This document shows, piece after piece, positions 25,123-34,664 of a DNA stretch of 64,000 nt. The notes below the pieces were generated by a model. It had not been told where the DNA came from. It saw only the letters and a list, made by a program, of their open reading frames with translations, and ran no database searches. Position numbers and translations under genes: made by a program. This DNA is from Chitinophagales bacterium (GTDB lineage Bacteria; Bacteroidota; Bacteroidia; Chitinophagales; JADJOU01): contig JAEUUY010000029.1 in assembly GCA_016787225.1 (NCBI GenBank), positions 1-64,000 on the forward strand, given 5' to 3'. How positions within the stretch are numbered: position 1 is the stretch's first letter; the number at the start of each line of letters is the position of its first letter.

Positions 25123-26271
25123 ATGGTAAAAAAGAAAATTGATTTAGGGAGAAAAATTGGAGTGCTCGGCGGGGGGCAACTTGGAAGAATGCTGCAAGAA
25201 GCATCTTTGCCTTTTGGAGTTGATCTTTGTTTTCTAGATAATGATATCAAAGCGCCATGCAGTATATTTAAAGGAAATTTCACTCATGGAAGTTATAAAG
25301 ATGCCAATGCTGTTATTCAATTTGGAAAGGATAAGGATGTCTTAACTATAGAAATTGAACATATCAATACCGATGCCTTGGAGCAGTTATCCAAGTATGA
25401 CAAAATAGTGATTCCAAGTGTTGATGTCATAAAAATGATTCAAAATAAGGCTTTTCAAAAAAGCTTTTTGAAAGAGAATGATATCCCTACTTCTGAATTT
25501 GTGGTAGTTGAATCTAAATCAATATCTCAGGAACTTGCTAAGGAATGGTACCCTTTTGTTCAAAAGTCTCAGGTTGATGGTTATGATGGTAAGGGCGTTA
25601 TGGTTATTCATAATGAATCGAAACTTAGCGGTCAACTTATGGTTCCTTCACTTATGGAAAAATTGGTCGATATCGAAAAGGAACTTGCTATTACTATTGC
25701 AATAGAACAGAATGGCAAAGCTCATTTATTTCCTATATGTGAAATGGTCTTTGACCCTAAGTTGAATTTGGTTGATTATCTCATTGCACCAGCAAATATA
25801 GATGAAAAAACAATCAAAAAAGTAAATACCATAGCTATGAAGCTTGCCAAGGCTTTAAATAGTCCTGGACTTTTTTCTGTAGAGTTTTTTCTTACTAAAA
25901 GGGGAGAGGTTCTCGTCAATGAAATTGCACCTAGAGCTCATAATAGTGCTCATTATACCATTGAAGGTTGCAATATTTCTCAATATCAAGCCCAGTTGCG
26001 AATTCTATTAGGCTTACCTATACCAGAAATTACCATGAAAGGCTATGCTGGTATGGTTAATCTCATAGGTGAGGAACAATACGTTGGTACACCTTATGTC
26101 GAAAATTTACAGCTATTGCATGAGCATGGTGATGCGCATTTGCATTTATATGGAAAAAAAGAAACTAAACCAGGGAGAAAAATGGGACATATTACAGTAC
26201 TAAATACGAATAAAAGCAAGTTGATAGCTCAACTACAATGGATTAAAGAAAATATAAAGATAAAGTCTTAA
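25123..26271 (+). CDS. purK: 5-(carboxyamino)imidazole ribonucleotide synthase
   Basis: 382 residues, normal for PurK. The ATP-grasp enzyme opens with IGVLGGGQLGRMLQEASLPF and contains VQKSQVDGYDGKGVMVI and EVLVNEIAPRAHNSAHYTIE, all family hallmarks. It carboxylates AIR to N5-CAIR with ATP and bicarbonate in de novo purine synthesis. purE follows 18 nt later, so the two steps are co-expressed. Confidence 0.97.
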   Translation: MVKKKIDLGRKIGVLGGGQLGRMLQEASLPFGVDLCFLDNDIKAPCSIFKGNFTHGSYKDANAVIQFGKDKDVLTIEIEHINTDALEQLSKYDKIVIPSVDVIKMIQNKAFQKSFLKENDIPTSEFVVVESKSISQELAKEWYPFVQKSQVDGYDGKGVMVIHNESKLSGQLMVPSLMEKLVDIEKELAITIAIEQNGKAHLFPICEMVFDPKLNLVDYLIAPANIDEKTIKKVNTIAMKLAKALNSPGLFSVEFFLTKRGEVLVNEIAPRAHNSAHYTIEGCNISQYQAQLRILLGLPIPEITMKGYAGMVNLIGEEQYVGTPYVENLQLLHEHGDAHLHLYGKKETKPGRKMGHITVLNTNKSKLIAQLQWIKENIKIKS

Positions 26272-26289
26272 ACTAAAACGAAAATTTGG

Positions 26290-26772
26290 ATGAAGAAAGT
26301 AGCCGTCATAATGGGAAGTGATAGTGATATGAAAGTGATGCAAGATGCAGTCGATATGCTCAATCAGTTTGGAATTCCTAACATAGTAGATATTGTTTCC
26401 GCGCATCGCACACCCGAATATATGTTTGATTTTGCCAAAAATTCATCTAAAAATGGAATAGCAGTTATTATAGCAGGAGCTGGCGGTGCAGCACATTTGC
26501 CAGGTATGGTAGCTTCTTTAACTCATCTTCCAGTGATAGGTGTGCCAGTAAAGTCTTCCAATTCAATCGATGGATGGGATAGTGTTCTGTCTATTCTTCA
26601 AATGCCGAATGGCGTGCCAGTAGCCACCGTAGCACTCAATGCCGCTAAAAATGCCGGCATACTCGCTGCACAGATTTTAGGAACTTCGGAAGAAAGTGTA
26701 TCTAAAAAGTTAATGGACTATAAGCAAAAGTTGAATGACGAAGTGGTGGAGAAGAGGAAGAAATTGGATTAG
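26290..26772 (+). CDS. purE: 5-(carboxyamino)imidazole ribonucleotide mutase
   Basis: 160 residues with the family motifs VAVIMGSDSDMKVMQDAVD, SAHRTPEYMF and IIAGAGGAAHLPGMVAS. It converts N5-CAIR, the PurK product, to CAIR. It is the second gene of the purKE operon. Length and active-site motifs (class I PurE) are complete. Confidence 0.98.
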   Translation: MKKVAVIMGSDSDMKVMQDAVDMLNQFGIPNIVDIVSAHRTPEYMFDFAKNSSKNGIAVIIAGAGGAAHLPGMVASLTHLPVIGVPVKSSNSIDGWDSVLSILQMPNGVPVATVALNAAKNAGILAAQILGTSEESVSKKLMDYKQKLNDEVVEKRKKLD

Positions 26773-26853
26773 CCAATGTAAATTAGTAATTTAATTTGCT
26801 AAACGACATTTATTGTCTTTTCTTTTTCATACTATTGCCCCAAAACAACCCAC

Positions 26854-29800
26854 ATGAACCCTGAAAAATACACCAAAGCCTATCTAGGACTCAATGAGAA
26901 ACAAAAGCAGGCTGTAGATACCATTTATGGACCTCTTATGGTCATAGCGGGTCCAGGAACGGGCAAGACTCAATTGCTTTCCACACGGGTAGGGCATATC
27001 CTGAGCCAAACTGATTTTCGACCTTTTAACATTTTATGTCTCACTTATACTACCAGCGGTGTGGCTGCTATGAAGCAACGGTTGGTGGAGCTCATAGGTG
27101 CCGCTGGAAATGATGTAGAAGTCTATACTTTTCATAGCTTTGCGGAGAAGATACTGCAGCGATATAGCCGATATCACGAAGTGGAAAATTTTCAATTTAT
27201 TGATGATATTGACAAAAAGATATTAGTCAGAGAACTTTTGGAAGATGTGGAATTTAATACCCCACTGAAAAAAGGTGTTTCGAGCGTAGATAGCAGTATT
27301 AGCTTCGTTTTAGGCGCAATTTCTCAAATAAAAAAGGAGAAGTATAATCCTGATGAACTCATACGTGGACTAAACGATGAAATGAAATTCAAGAGAGATT
27401 CTGATGAATTTATTTATAAGAAGAAATCTGGAGACTTCAATAAAGGGGATTTCTACCAGTCAAAATGGGATAAATATGAACATAAGATAACCAAGAGTAT
27501 TCAGTCTATTGAATTGTATAAAAAATACACTGAAATAGTAAAAACCAAAAAACTCATGGATTATGATGATATGTTGCTAAATGCCTTGCATTTCATGGAA
27601 CATGAAGAAAACCTTAGAATGGATCTGCAAGAGCAGTATCAGGTCATTATGGTCGATGAATTTCAGGATACGAGCGGTGCGCAGTTAGAATTGATACATC
27701 AGTTGTGCAGAGACAATGACGAACCCAATATCATGGTAGTAGGTGACGAAGACCAGTCCATATACCGATTTCAAGGGGCTAATTTGCACAATATTTTTGA
27801 TTTTCATAAGCGATATCTCGCTGCAAGAAGCACAGAGGAGCAGCTAGAGCGTATTGTGGTATTGGAAAAAAATTATCGTTCGACACCTATCATACTCGAG
27901 GCCTCGCGCGTTTTGATTGAGAATAACACGGAACGAATAACCCACCTCGTAGAAGGAAAAACGATACATAAAATTCTGAAAGCAGAACATCCGCAATATA
28001 AAAAGTCAATTGAATCTGTCGAAATTATAGAGGTAAGTGATAAAAAAGATGAATATTTACCAATCGCTCTTGAGATCGAAAAACTCATTCTTGCGGGGAA
28101 TTCTTACGATAGTATAGCTGCATTGTTTCCTACAAATTCACAGATGATTGAATTTTCAAAGTACTTATTGGAAATGAACTATCCATTTGAACTGAGCAAG
28201 GATGACAATATATTAGAAGACCGTCTGGTACTCTCCTATATACAAATCATGCAGTTCATTCAAGACTTTGCCAATAGAAAAGTCTTATCCCCAGAGGCTT
28301 TTGGTGAATTACTATTGCACCCATGGTTGAATATTTCTCTATATGATATTAGTAAATTTTGGACTGACATAAAAGAACTTCGCATCAAAGCACCTCTCGA
28401 TTTTCTGCAATTTCTAGAAAACTATGACCGAGAGGATAAAATAAAAGAAACCATAGTCACATATATAGACTGTGTCAAGAAATTGAATTTACAGACTCCT
28501 AGCAGATTTTTCCACTATGTTTTAGATAGTTTTCATATCAAAGAATGGGCTCTAAGACAAGATGCTCGTATGGATATTCTTCAAAAAATAGAGGTCTTAG
28601 ACCAGTTTATCAGAGATTATGCAGCCACTATCGAATATCCAAAAATACAAGATGTTATAATAAGGCTAGAAGCCTATCAGCGAGAGGCAATAGCTATTCC
28701 TTATGTCAAACGATTTCAGAGTGAAAATTGTATTCAACTCATGACATACCATAAGAGCAAGGGGCTTGAATTTGACTATGTATTTGTATATAAAGCAGGA
28801 CGCCATGCAGACCGTAATAATGAAGCACTTTATGTTCCCGAAGATTTGTTATCAAAATCTATGACTGATGATGAGGATAAAAAACGAAATGAAGAAGAAA
28901 AGCGTCGTCTGCTCTATGTGGCTATGACACGCGCCAAAAAGAAGCTCTTTCTAACCGATACTATAACCGACGAAACTGGTAAAACGAAAAATAAATTTAA
29001 AGGAGAATTAAATCCAATATCAGAGGCGATTCGTAAAGCAACGCCAGACATTGCAGCGCCAGTTATTTCGAGTCAATATCGCTTGACCGAGCAGGATTAT
29101 ACTCGGTTTGAATGTCTTAATATCACACGATTGGCTCTGCAAGAGGAGTCTTTATTTGAAAATGATTTTGTCCAGCAGCGATTGAATGACTTCCAGTTGA
29201 GTCATTCTACGCTCAACACCTATCTGGAGTGTCCACGAAAATTTTATATGGAGAAAATGATCAGTGTACCTGCCGAAACTAGTTTTCAAATGAGCATGGG
29301 TAGCTTCTATCATAGCTTACTAGAGATTTTCGATAATCACTGTTTGGAAAATTCGGAGCAGCATAGTTTAGAACAACTTAATGAAATAGGTAATACAGAG
29401 CTTTATAGGTACAAAAACGATATGACAGAGATCGAATTTAAGAATGTTCAACAAGCGCTGAAAACAAATCTTCCTATTTTATACGAAGAATATTTAAAGG
29501 AAAATAAATATGCACAGTATGAATTAGAAAAAGACTTGAATATGAAAGTCGGAGATTCTGTATTTACTGGAAAAATAGACAAGTTGGTATTTCAAGATAA
29601 TAGTATTCGCATTATAGATTATAAAACTGGAAAAATATCCAATGCGAAAAAAAACAAAAAGCTATTACCGTTTAATGAGGAAATTATTTTGGACGAAGAT
29701 GCAACTACCGATGAGCTATACGGCGGCAATTATTGGCGGCAGGCCGTTATTTATACCATGTTAGTCAAGGCTAATTATCCCAATATAGCTATCGGTGATG

Positions 29801-30000
29801 TTCAATATGTATTTATCATACCAGAAGATAACAAGATAAATTCTTTTACATTTACACCTAGTCTTGAAGATGAGAAATATATGCAAAATCTCATATTGTC
29901 AAGTTATGGAAAGATACAAAATAAAGAATTTAATTGCTGCCAGAAAGTTCATTGTCCATGGTGTAGCCTCGTGGCACACCGCCAGAGTTTGAATAATTAG
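26854..30000 (+). CDS. UvrD/Rep-like helicase fused to a PD-(D/E)xK Fe-S nuclease
   Basis: 1048 residues. SF1A helicase motifs are Walker A AGPGTGKTQ (31-39), motif II VDEFQD (about 267-272), GDEDQSIYRFQGA, the motif IV region NYRSTPIIL and motif VI LLYVAMTRAKK. The C-terminal domain is a RecB-like nuclease with KIDKLVFQDNSIRIIDYKTG (about 905-925). Four Cys, one in YLECPRKFY and three in CCQKVHCPWC, look like an AddB-type iron-sulfur clasp. This plan suits end resection or repair of double-strand breaks, like the AddA/AddB families but in one chain. A partner AddB-like gene is not next to it. Confidence 0.9.
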   Translation: MNPEKYTKAYLGLNEKQKQAVDTIYGPLMVIAGPGTGKTQLLSTRVGHILSQTDFRPFNILCLTYTTSGVAAMKQRLVELIGAAGNDVEVYTFHSFAEKILQRYSRYHEVENFQFIDDIDKKILVRELLEDVEFNTPLKKGVSSVDSSISFVLGAISQIKKEKYNPDELIRGLNDEMKFKRDSDEFIYKKKSGDFNKGDFYQSKWDKYEHKITKSIQSIELYKKYTEIVKTKKLMDYDDMLLNALHFMEHEENLRMDLQEQYQVIMVDEFQDTSGAQLELIHQLCRDNDEPNIMVVGDEDQSIYRFQGANLHNIFDFHKRYLAARSTEEQLERIVVLEKNYRSTPIILEASRVLIENNTERITHLVEGKTIHKILKAEHPQYKKSIESVEIIEVSDKKDEYLPIALEIEKLILAGNSYDSIAALFPTNSQMIEFSKYLLEMNYPFELSKDDNILEDRLVLSYIQIMQFIQDFANRKVLSPEAFGELLLHPWLNISLYDISKFWTDIKELRIKAPLDFLQFLENYDREDKIKETIVTYIDCVKKLNLQTPSRFFHYVLDSFHIKEWALRQDARMDILQKIEVLDQFIRDYAATIEYPKIQDVIIRLEAYQREAIAIPYVKRFQSENCIQLMTYHKSKGLEFDYVFVYKAGRHADRNNEALYVPEDLLSKSMTDDEDKKRNEEEKRRLLYVAMTRAKKKLFLTDTITDETGKTKNKFKGELNPISEAIRKATPDIAAPVISSQYRLTEQDYTRFECLNITRLALQEESLFENDFVQQRLNDFQLSHSTLNTYLECPRKFYMEKMISVPAETSFQMSMGSFYHSLLEIFDNHCLENSEQHSLEQLNEIGNTELYRYKNDMTEIEFKNVQQALKTNLPILYEEYLKENKYAQYELEKDLNMKVGDSVFTGKIDKLVFQDNSIRIIDYKTGKISNAKKNKKLLPFNEEIILDEDATTDELYGGNYWRQAVIYTMLVKANYPNIAIGDVQYVFIIPEDNKINSFTFTPSLEDEKYMQNLILSSYGKIQNKEFNCCQKVHCPWCSLVAHRQSLNN

Positions 30001-30052
30001 TTAACAAAATAATCTATTCTTTAACTTTCACCTAATAGCTAAATCAAATTTA

Positions 30053-30216
30053 AAACCACATAGGCACATAGAAGTGTAAGTTAGACATAGGCGATAAACC
30101 GCTTTAACATAGAGTTAATGCTATTGTGAGTGTGCTTTAGCACCCTATGTTCATTTATATTATTCTAAAAATATTTGTCATAATACTTATAAAAATCTAT
30201 GTCTCTATGTGGTTTA
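30053..30216. repeat. Intergenic element with ~20-bp terminal inverted repeats
   Basis: AAACCACATAGGCACATAGA at the left and, about 120 bases on, the complement of AAACCACATAGAGACATAGA (18 of 20 match) bound an AT-rich segment with no gene. Words of this type are frequent in intergenic DNA of Bacteroidota. The element lies between the helicase and aroE and may be a small non-autonomous palindromic repeat. Confidence 0.55.
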
Positions 30217-30223
30217 ATTTTTA

Positions 30224-30231
30224 TACATTTG
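30224..30231 (+). promoter_or_regulatory. Minus-7 box of aroE
   Basis: TACATTTG fits TAnnTTTG, 22 nt before the ATG at 30254 and just outside the inverted-repeat element. Confidence 0.4.
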
Positions 30232-30253
30232 GGTATCTTTTGAAAAGTATAGT

Positions 30254-30985
30254 ATGAAATTTGCACTTATAGGTAAAAGCCTCTCACACTCTTTCTCACA
30301 GGGATATTTCCAATCAAAATTTCAACGAGAAAGTTTATCGCATAGCTATGAAAATTTAGAATTTGAATCAGAACAAGCTTTAATTAATTCTTGGAATGAT
30401 TTAAAAAATCAATTCGATGGCTTTAATATCACTATTCCATACAAAAAAACTCTTTTGAATATCATGGATGAGTTAGACATTCATGCTAAAAATATAAGCG
30501 CTATCAACTGTATAGCTATGAGAAATGGTAAGGCTTACGGATACAATACCGATTTTCAAGGATTTTATCATGCGGTGCATAAAAAAGGATTTTCGAGAAA
30601 TAGAAACGCCTTGATTTTAGGAAATGGTGGTGCGAGTTTGGCAGTAGTTTATGCGATCCAACAACTCTTGAAAATGCCTGTAAATATAATTTCTCGAGAC
30701 AATACGGATCTTCCTTGGACAAACATAGAAGATTTAGATTTGAGTGCCTATTCCCTCGTAGTCAATACCACACCGATAGGTATGTATCCAGACGTGGCTG
30801 ATTATCCAGCATTAAATTATTCTACTGCCTTTGATGATAGCTTGTTTGTTGATTTGATTTACAATCCTATGATTACAAAATTTCTAGAAAAAGCAGACGA
30901 GCAGGGTTGTATGATACTGAATGGATTGCCTATGCTGCACAAGCAGGCAGATTTGTCTTGGGAGCTATGGAATAATTTGATGTGA
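30254..30985 (+). CDS. aroE: Shikimate dehydrogenase
   Basis: 243 residues, slightly shorter than E. coli AroE (272) but typical of Bacteroidota. The substrate site is GKSLSHSFSQGYF and FNITIPYKK (catalytic Lys), with NADP fold NALILGNGGASLAVVYAI and NTTPIGMYPD. It reduces 3-dehydroshikimate in aromatic amino acid synthesis. Its last ~20 bases are copied again about 710 bases downstream (31677-31698), evidence of a local duplication of the 3' end. Confidence 0.95.
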   Translation: MKFALIGKSLSHSFSQGYFQSKFQRESLSHSYENLEFESEQALINSWNDLKNQFDGFNITIPYKKTLLNIMDELDIHAKNISAINCIAMRNGKAYGYNTDFQGFYHAVHKKGFSRNRNALILGNGGASLAVVYAIQQLLKMPVNIISRDNTDLPWTNIEDLDLSAYSLVVNTTPIGMYPDVADYPALNYSTAFDDSLFVDLIYNPMITKFLEKADEQGCMILNGLPMLHKQADLSWELWNNLM

Positions 30986-31160
30986 TGATGAGACGATATG
31001 ATAATGTGATAATTTGAAAATTTATCAATTTGAAAATGGCAAAATAAAGACTATTTTTTGATAAATGTATATAGGAGATGAAATGTGATGATGAGATGAT
31101 TTGATAATGTGAAAATTTGAAAATGGCAAAATAAAAGCTATATTTGTGATAAATGAACAT
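30963..31160. repeat. AT-rich direct repeats starting in the aroE tail
   Basis: Units resembling TGATGATGAGACGATTTGAT, then AATTTGAAAATGGCAAAATA, then GCTATATTTGTGATAAATGA occur at 30978-31079 and 31084-31160, and again at 31695-31793. Most end with a promoter-like TATATTTG box. The first copy begins within the final codons of aroE. Confidence 0.7.
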
Positions 31161-31240
31161 AAGTTAAGAGATTTCCATACACAGCGGCGCAGTCAAGAGA
31201 CTGCGACTAACGTGGGTTAAAATGAATCATATGAAAGTTA

Positions 31241-31426
31241 CTCTGTTCGCCGTAGTCTATAGTCGAATTCGTGCAGCGTTCGGCGAATGTCTGTGACTTC
31301 GTCGAAGTGTTAGTAAATTTGTAATTTACAAAATAAAAAAGCAATATTTGTGTTGCAATGAATAAAAAGCATGAAATCAGAGATTTCAGTACACCGCGAC
31401 GTAGTCTGAGACTACGCCGAGCGGGG
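31241..31426. repeat. 186-bp direct repeat, copy 1
   Basis: Begins CTCTGTTCGCCGTAGTC and ends GCCGAGCGGGG. It is repeated at 31491-31676 with only two differences noted (TACA/GACA and GCAA/GCTA). It includes palindromes such as GTAGTCTGAGACTAC and a TATTTG-like box. No frame is coding. Confidence 0.85.
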
Positions 31427-31490
31427 TTCTCTGCGAGAGACTAAGCTAAGAATATAAATGAACTTTACTTTGCGCCCTCTGCGCCTTTGC

Positions 31491-31676
31491 CTCTGTTCGC
31501 CGTAGTCTATAGTCGAATTCGTGCAGCGTTCGGCGAATGTCTGTGACTTCGTCGAAGTGTTAGTAAATTTGTAATTGACAAAATAAAAAAGCTATATTTG
31601 TGTTGCAATGAATAAAAAGCATGAAATCAGAGATTTCAGTACACCGCGACGTAGTCTGAGACTACGCCGAGCGGGG
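31491..31676. repeat. 186-bp direct repeat, copy 2
   Basis: Second copy of the 186-bp unit, offset 250 bases. It is immediately followed by a displaced copy of the aroE 3' end (TATGGAATAATTTGATGTGA), so the copy probably arose by unequal recombination or insertion at this spot. It contains TATATTTG, a perfect minus-7 box. Confidence 0.85.
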
Positions 31677-31794
31677 AGATATGGAATAATTTGATGTGAT
31701 GATGAGACGATTTGACAATATGATAATTTGAAAATTAACCAATTTGAAAATGATAAAATAAAAGCTATATTTGTGATAAATGAATATAGGAGTT
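31677..31794. repeat. Displaced copy of the aroE 3' end and downstream repeat
   Basis: The sequence corresponds to 30965-31080 at about 85-90 percent identity by eye, including the last seven codons of aroE. It carries no functional gene. It shows that this ~1-kb gap between aroE and purQ grew by duplication. Confidence 0.75.
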
Positions 31795-31870
31795 GAGATC
31801 AGAAATTACGATATACGGCGACGAAGACGAGAGACTTCGCCTTTAGATTTGCAAAATAATCACTAGTTCT

Positions 31871-31897
31871 CTCGCCCCGTCAGGTGTTGCCACCTGA
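31871..31897. repeat. Dispersed 27-nt hairpin repeat, copy 2
   Basis: Identical to 10495-10521. Stem CAGGTG/CACCTG with loop TTGC. Confidence 0.6.
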
Positions 31898-31983
31898 TGT
31901 TCTCCGCGACTCTGCGGTTAGATTCCAAATTAATTCGCGAATGCTGACGAAAAAATCAGCACAAGTTCTTGGCTGCAAATCCT

Positions 31984-31991
31984 TATCTTTG
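31984..31991 (+). promoter_or_regulatory. Minus-7 box of purQ
   Basis: TATCTTTG fits TAnnTTTG, 18 nt before the purQ ATG. Confidence 0.5.
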
Positions 31992-32009
31992 TACTTTTAA
32001 AATTCAAAA

Positions 32010-32720
32010 ATGAAATTTGGAGTAGTCGTTTTCCCGGGAAGTAATTGTGATAGAGATATGATCCATGTTTGTGGTCAAGTGCTAGGTAAGGAAGTCTTTA
32101 CCCTTTGGCACAAGGACACCGATTTGTCAGCATTTACAAAGGAGGATTGTATCGTGCTGCCGGGAGGTTTCTCCTTTGGAGATTATTTGCGAACAGGCGC
32201 TATTGCTCGTTTTTCACCGATAATGGAAGAGGTGATAAAATTTGCCAATAATGGTGGGCGTGTTTTGGGGATTTGCAATGGTTTTCAAATCCTATGCGAA
32301 TCAGGACTTTTACCAGGTGTTTTATTGAGAAATAAAAATCAAAAATTTCATTGTAGCAATCAATTTATCAAAGTAACTCAAAACTCAAGTCAATATACCC
32401 AACTATTAACTGTCAATCAAGTATTGAGCATTCCTGTAGCTCATGCCGAAGGGAGATACCACTGTGATGAGGCAACCTTGTCAGAATTAAAGCGAAATAA
32501 TCAAATCTTATTCCAATACTGCGATGCAATGGGAAATGTCAATGATGAAACCAATTTTAATGGTTCGCTGGATAGTATTGCTGGTATTATGAATAAAACT
32601 GGAAATGTTTTTGGCATGATGCCACACCCAGAGCGTGCTGCTGAGGCTCAACTTGGCAATACGGATGGACTTCTACTGCTCCAAGGCTTAACCAAGCTTG
32701 CTCAAACTGCAAATGGTTAA
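32010..32720 (+). CDS. purQ: Phosphoribosylformylglycinamidine synthase, glutaminase subunit
   Basis: 236 residues. A class I glutamine amidotransferase beginning [18 protein letters not shown], with catalytic Cys in [17 protein letters not shown] and the His/Glu pair in [14 protein letters not shown]. As a stand-alone PurQ it supplies ammonia to a small PurL with PurS. Neither partner is in the window. The last 8 bases overlap the DinB-like gene. Confidence 0.96.
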   Translation: MKFGVVVFPGSNCDRDMIHVCGQVLGKEVFTLWHKDTDLSAFTKEDCIVLPGGFSFGDYLRTGAIARFSPIMEEVIKFANNGGRVLGICNGFQILCESGLLPGVLLRNKNQKFHCSNQFIKVTQNSSQYTQLLTVNQVLSIPVAHAEGRYHCDEATLSELKRNNQILFQYCDAMGNVNDETNFNGSLDSIAGIMNKTGNVFGMMPHPERAAEAQLGNTDGLLLLQGLTKLAQTANG

Positions 32721-33186
32721 TATCTTTCAAGATAGTTTGCCTCTTGCCCTGCAAACGAGAAAAAATTTCCTCGCTATTCTCGAGTCCTCATCGATAGCTG
32801 AATTGAATGCAATTCCGATAGGATTTAATAACAATGTAATATGGAATATTGCACACATAGTAGCCACTATGGATATTTTATATTATTCATTGAATGGTCT
32901 CACCCCCAAACTAGATGCCGATTTTATCGACCAATACCGCAAAGGTACTAAGCCTTCCTCTATGGTGGATGAGGCTATGGTAAATGAGTTAAAACGAAAT
33001 CTAATAGCTCAGCTGGAGTGTATTGCCATGGATGTTCAGCCAGGCATTTTTCCAGAAAATCTGCCAAAACCTTATACCACGAGCTACCATTTCGAACTCA
33101 AAACTTTTGAAGACATCGTTCGCTTCAATCAGGTGCATGAAGCCCTGCATATGGGCATAGTAATGAGTTTGAGAAAATTTGTATAG
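32713..33186 (+). CDS. DinB-family protein
   Basis: 157 residues, a four-helix bundle of the DinB/YfiT type. Metal-binding His residues appear in [12 protein letters not shown] and in the C-terminal pair HEALHMG. The ATG at 32713 is chosen over a TTG upstream; it overlaps purQ by 8 nt, so translation is likely coupled. DinB-like proteins act as thiol-dependent transferases or are of unknown role. Here no partner reveals the substrate. Confidence 0.82.
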   Translation: MVNIFQDSLPLALQTRKNFLAILESSSIAELNAIPIGFNNNVIWNIAHIVATMDILYYSLNGLTPKLDADFIDQYRKGTKPSSMVDEAMVNELKRNLIAQLECIAMDVQPGIFPENLPKPYTTSYHFELKTFEDIVRFNQVHEALHMGIVMSLRKFV

Positions 33187-33260
33187 TTTGCTAAATTATT
33201 GATAGTCAATAAGTCATTGTTTAATTATCAATTATTCGTTCCTAATTATTAATTAATCCC

Positions 33261-33268
33261 TATATTTG
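33261..33268 (+). promoter_or_regulatory. Minus-7 box of the L31 gene
   Basis: TATATTTG, 38 nt before the ATG. The strong match fits a highly expressed ribosomal protein gene. Confidence 0.6.
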
Positions 33269-33306
33269 CACTCCGAAAAAAAATAATTCATAAACTCAGT
33301 ATAAAA

Positions 33307-33576
33307 ATGAAACAAGGTATTCACCCTGAAAATTATAGAACAGTCGTATTTAAAGACTTCTCGTGTGATTATTCATTTATCACAAAATCTTGTGCACCAT
33401 CCAAAGGTACTATTAAGTGGGAAGATGGCAACGAGTATCCGATGATTCCTATTGAAATCTCGAATATGTCACACCCATTTTTTACAGGTAAAATGAAATT
33501 TGTCGATACCGCTGGTAGAATAGATAAGTTCCAGAAGAAATTTGATAAGAAATTGACGACCAAGAAAGCATCTTAA
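33307..33576 (+). CDS. rpmE: 50S ribosomal protein L31 type B
   Basis: 89 residues starting [19 protein letters not shown], with [20 protein letters not shown] and SHPFFTGK, the standard type B L31. The zinc-binding Cys cluster of type A is absent (only two Cys, not CxxC), as expected for the zinc-independent paralogue. It is monocistronic with its own promoter and terminator. Confidence 0.97.
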   Translation: MKQGIHPENYRTVVFKDFSCDYSFITKSCAPSKGTIKWEDGNEYPMIPIEISNMSHPFFTGKMKFVDTAGRIDKFQKKFDKKLTTKKAS

Positions 33577-33600
33577 TAAATCTTCTTCTATTATAAATAC

Positions 33601-33632
33601 AAACTCCACCCATATGAGGTGGAGTTTTTTTT
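33601..33632 (+). terminator. Rho-independent terminator after L31
   Basis: AAACTCCACC, loop CATATGA, GGTGGAGTTT followed by a run of T: a perfect 10-bp stem plus T-tract, 25 nt after the L31 stop. Confidence 0.9.
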
Positions 33633-33690
33633 GCCTATAGGAAAATAAAAAAATCTATTTTGGGTCTTGATTAAATACTTCATAATCAGT

Positions 33691-34650
33691 ATGCAAAGTC
33701 TAAAAGAACAAATTAAAAAACGAGTACGGTCATTTCTTGATGTATTTATGCTGCCGATAAGCTGGCTGGCAGGTAAATGGCTTTGGTGGTTGCGCAATCA
33801 ACGAATAGAGAATTTTCCAAATACAAGAAATCTTTTTGTTAGACTTGGAGTTTTTCCAATTATTGACCATTATTATGACCCATTATTCCAAAAAAAGTAT
33901 TTGCATAAATCTTCAAGTGAACCAAGGTCTCTTTATATTGACTGGAATGCGGAATTTCAGTTACAGTGGTTAGATGAATTGGATTATAAACATGAAGTTA
34001 CAGACATCCCAAAGACTGCTAATGAAGGTTTTTATTATAATAATGCTTCATTTGGTTCAGGTGATGCAGAATACTGGTATAGTATGATTCGCAGATGCAA
34101 GCCGAAACGAGTTATTGAGGTTGGTTGCGGATATAGCACACATTTGACTCAACTAGCTATTCAGAAGAATAAGAAAGAGAACCCAGATTTCCATTGTGAA
34201 CATATTTGTATTGAACCATTTGAGAGACCATGGTTAGAGAATCTAGGACAAAAGGTATATCGTGAGCGACTTGAATTGTTAGACCTTAGTCTATTTGACA
34301 CCTTAGAATCTGGAGATATTTTATTTATAGATAGTTCACATGTCATAAGACCCCAAGGAGATGTTATTACCTATTTTCTGCATATTTTACCAAGATTGAA
34401 AAGTGGAGTTATTGTTCATTTTCACGACATATTTACACCATTTGACTACCCTGAATCATGGATACTAGAGGAAGTGAGATTATTTGGAGAACAATATATG
34501 CTCGAAGTATTTCTCTCTAATAATAGCGAATGGGAGATTATTGGAGCATTAAATTATTTAAAGCACTTTTATTTTTATGAATTGAAAAAAGTATGCCCTA
34601 TTATGGATGAGAACCGAGAGCCTGGCTCATTTTATATAAGGAAAAAATAA
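33691..34650 (+). CDS. Probable class I SAM-dependent methyltransferase
   Basis: 319 residues. RVIEVGCGYSTHLTQLAIQK resembles SAM-binding motif I (ExGxGxS). DILFIDSSHVIRPQGDVITY and GVIVHFHDIFTPFDYPE resemble motifs of the Methyltransf_24 group that act on small molecules or sugars. The first ~90 residues are basic and aromatic and may be a membrane-associated region. The ATG at 33691 is preferred to a TTG eight codons earlier. The substrate is unknown. Confidence 0.65.
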   Translation: MQSLKEQIKKRVRSFLDVFMLPISWLAGKWLWWLRNQRIENFPNTRNLFVRLGVFPIIDHYYDPLFQKKYLHKSSSEPRSLYIDWNAEFQLQWLDELDYKHEVTDIPKTANEGFYYNNASFGSGDAEYWYSMIRRCKPKRVIEVGCGYSTHLTQLAIQKNKKENPDFHCEHICIEPFERPWLENLGQKVYRERLELLDLSLFDTLESGDILFIDSSHVIRPQGDVITYFLHILPRLKSGVIVHFHDIFTPFDYPESWILEEVRLFGEQYMLEVFLSNNSEWEIIGALNYLKHFYFYELKKVCPIMDENREPGSFYIRKK

Positions 34651-34664
34651 AATTATTATAAATC

